A DNA stretch of 7,357 nucleotides from CAYXRK01 sp964467615 (lineage in GTDB: Bacteria; Hydrogenedentota; Hydrogenedentia; Hydrogenedentales; GCA-2746185), in the NCBI GenBank assembly GCA_964467615.1, contig CAYXRK010000219.1, positions 1 through 7,357 on the forward strand. The letters are read 5' to 3'. Positions 6,316 through 7,357 of the stretch are shown in pieces. A program made the translations under genes and the position numbers. Under the pieces are notes generated by a model. The model was given only the letters and a program-made list of their open reading frames with translations. It was not told the origin of the DNA and did not search any database. The number at the start of each line of letters is the position of its first letter. Position 1 is the stretch's first letter.

Positions 6316-6321
6316 GGGAGG
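6316..6321 (+). promoter_or_regulatory. Ribosome binding site of the LRR protein gene
   Basis: GGGAGG lies 7 bases before the ATG at 6329, which is ideal spacing. It fixes the start of the secreted protein and hence its unusually long N-terminal stretch before the signal-peptide core. Confidence 0.75.
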
Positions 6322-6328
6322 TCGTGCG

Positions 6329-7357
6329 ATGCCAACGGGACCTTTTGTCCAAGCAGCCGTCCCCACCCGTCATCGCGAGGAGTTCGCCGCGGCGAACGAC
6401 GCGGCGATCTCGCGCCGCCCCGTCTGCCTCGCGGTCGCGTTCGTACTCGCCGCCCTCATCGCCATCCCCGCCGCGCACGCGCAAACACCCGGACTCGCTA
6501 ACACGACTCGCCACGAAGTAGACGGGAAAGGCACACCGCCGCCGAACGACGACTGCCCGAACGCTGAACCGATTTTCCCGGATACTCCCATCGTTCGTTC
6601 GACATTTGGCGCGACGGATTCGGACATGGTCGGATGCTTCTTCGAGGATGGCGCCGACGTGTTTCACAGTTTCACGCCGGATATTGACGGAGTCGCTACC
6701 CTCAGCACCTGCGAAACAGGGACAGACTTCGACACGACGCTTGCGGTGTTCGATGCCTGTTCGGGCACAACGCTCGCGTGCAACGACGACGCCTGCGAGT
6801 TGGCGTCGACTGTGCTCCTTTCGGTCGAAAGCGGGACCACGTATCTCGTACGGGTCGCAGGTTATGGACATGAAGTCGGAAACTACGAGCTGGAACTAAA
6901 CGTGATCGAGGGTGGAGGGCAGGTAGTAACGTTTCCCGATCCGAATCTCGATGCCGCCGTCCGCGATGCGCTTGGCATCCCCACCGGTGCCGTCACCGAA
7001 GCCTTCATGGCGCTATTGGAAGATTTGAACGCATCGAATCGGGGCATTAGCCGATTGGACGGGCTTGGGGCTGCGACGAATCTTAGTACGCTCGATCTGT
7101 CCGACAATCAGATCGTGAGCATCGGCCCGCTGGCCAATCTGACGTCGCTGACCTACCTCGACCTGGGCTACAGCCAAATTACTGACATCAGTCCTCTGGC
7201 CAATCTGATGTCGTTGACGTTCCTTGGCCTGGGTTACAACCAAATTACTAACATCAGCCCTCTCGCCAATCTGACGTCGTTGACCTACCTCGGACTGTAC
7301 TACAACGAGATCGCGGACATCAGCCCCCTGGCCAATCTCACGTCGTTGACCGACCTC
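6329..7357 (+). CDS. Secreted PPC-domain and leucine-rich-repeat protein, C-terminus beyond the window
   Basis: The frame runs 343 codons without a stop to the right edge. A signal peptide has a 30-residue n-region ending in RR (29-30), a hydrophobic core at 33-47 (LAVAFVLAALIAI, 34-46) and a likely signal peptidase I site after AHA (49-51). A pre-peptidase C-terminal-like (PPC) beta-sandwich follows, about 71-192: NDDCPNAEPI, then DVFHSFTPDIDG, FDTTLAVFDAC and LACNDDAC. It has six cysteines (76, 103, 128, 144, 151, 156), which probably pair as disulfides outside the cytoplasm. From about 201 a cap resembling internalin-type proteins (FPDPNLDAAVRDALG) leads to 22-residue leucine-rich repeats of the form NLTSLTYLDLGYNQITDISPLA, four of them before the window ends. 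Such proteins act outside the cell in binding or adhesion; the ligand is unknown. The array is cut by the window edge, so repeat number and any C-terminal anchor or sorting domain are not visible. The start is supported by a strong ribosome binding site. Confidence 0.9.
   Translation, partial: MPTGPFVQAAVPTRHREEFAAANDAAISRRPVCLAVAFVLAALIAIPAAHAQTPGLANTTRHEVDGKGTPPPNDDCPNAEPIFPDTPIVRSTFGATDSDMVGCFFEDGADVFHSFTPDIDGVATLSTCETGTDFDTTLAVFDACSGTTLACNDDACELASTVLLSVESGTTYLVRVAGYGHEVGNYELELNVIEGGGQVVTFPDPNLDAAVRDALGIPTGAVTEAFMALLEDLNASNRGISRLDGLGAATNLSTLDLSDNQIVSIGPLANLTSLTYLDLGYSQITDISPLANLMSLTFLGLGYNQITNISPLANLTSLTYLGLYYNEIADISPLANLTSLTDL
7130..7357 (+). repeat. 66-bp tandem DNA repeats encoding the LRR array
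   Basis: Units start at 7130, 7196, 7262 and 7328, exactly 66 bases (22 codons) apart, each opening with CTSGCCAATCTSAYGTCG. By direct comparison the first and second units differ at 10 of 66 bases, and the second and third at 16 of 66. The fourth is cut by the window edge. A more diverged repeat precedes them at about 7064-7129. The similarity at synonymous as well as non-synonymous sites indicates fairly recent duplication. Confidence 0.9.

Larger units (their letters stand above)
5919..6328. other. 410-base intergenic region with repeats, no supported gene
   Basis: This region between the membrane protein and the LRR protein contains a GC-rich hairpin just after the upstream stop, two tracts of a roughly 9-bp-period motif (5979-6005 and 6140-6166) and a small TCTTC-GCGA-GAAGA hairpin at 6104-6117. 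Frames crossing it are short and without protein-like composition. The last 60 bases are AT-richer (TATAAA at 6304-6309) and could hold the promoter of the LRR gene, but no paired -35 at proper spacing was found. Confidence 0.55.

Noticed and set aside
6311..6871. 186-codon minus-strand frame opposite the PPC domain
   Set aside because: Arg- and Gly-rich antisense of a gene whose plus frame has a ribosome binding site, signal peptide and PPC motifs.
7064..7357. Regular 66-bp repeats considered as a CRISPR array or satellite
   Set aside because: Repeats are directly adjacent with no variable spacers, and the period is exactly 22 codons of an in-frame LRR protein.

Overview
The window reads as high-GC bacterial chromosome, probably from a metagenome-type lineage near the Planctomycetes/Hydrogenedentes/Verrucomicrobia. 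This placement is an inference and is weak. It rests on a secreted PPC-plus-leucine-rich-repeat protein, a bi-domain MDR/Gfo-Idh-MocA oxidoreductase, a small four-helix membrane protein, and short dispersed intergenic repeats, a combination I associate with such genomes. No rRNA, tRNA, CRISPR array, insertion sequence or complete mobile element is visible.

Left part, minus strand (1-4245). A partial reading frame leaves the left edge (1-182) and may be the N-terminus of an unrecognised protein. After about 200 bases without a supported gene comes a 543-residue orphan protein (382-2013). Its base composition is clearly poorer in GC than its neighbours, and it carries HESLH plus a downstream HEGAAT, the pattern of a gluzincin-type zinc metallopeptidase. 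Upstream of it in the same orientation is a 711-residue fusion (2110-4245) of an MDR alcohol-dehydrogenase-like half and a Gfo/Idh/MocA dehydrogenase half. Its promoter appears to lie so close to the ATG that the mRNA would be leaderless or nearly so.

Right part, plus strand (4357-7357). A 111-base divergent intergenic region separates the oxidoreductase from a diacylglycerol-kinase-family lipid kinase (4357-5232). This is followed by a small polytopic membrane protein (5493-5918) and then a secreted protein (6329 to beyond the right edge) with a signal peptide, a six-cysteine PPC domain and an internalin-like LRR array. The array is encoded by 66-bp tandem DNA repeats. The two intergenic regions on this side (5233-5492 and 5919-6328) hold three short tracts of a roughly 9-bp-period motif and one copy of a dispersed repeat of the ATTCTGAGCGAAGCGAAGAAT type.

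The genes do not form an obvious pathway. They look like independent units: a cytosolic oxidoreductase of probable sugar metabolism, a membrane-lipid kinase, a membrane protein of unknown role and a cell-surface or secreted adhesion/binding protein. The candidate for something undescribed is the low-GC HExxH protein. I see no partner gene that would make it a recognisable multi-gene system.
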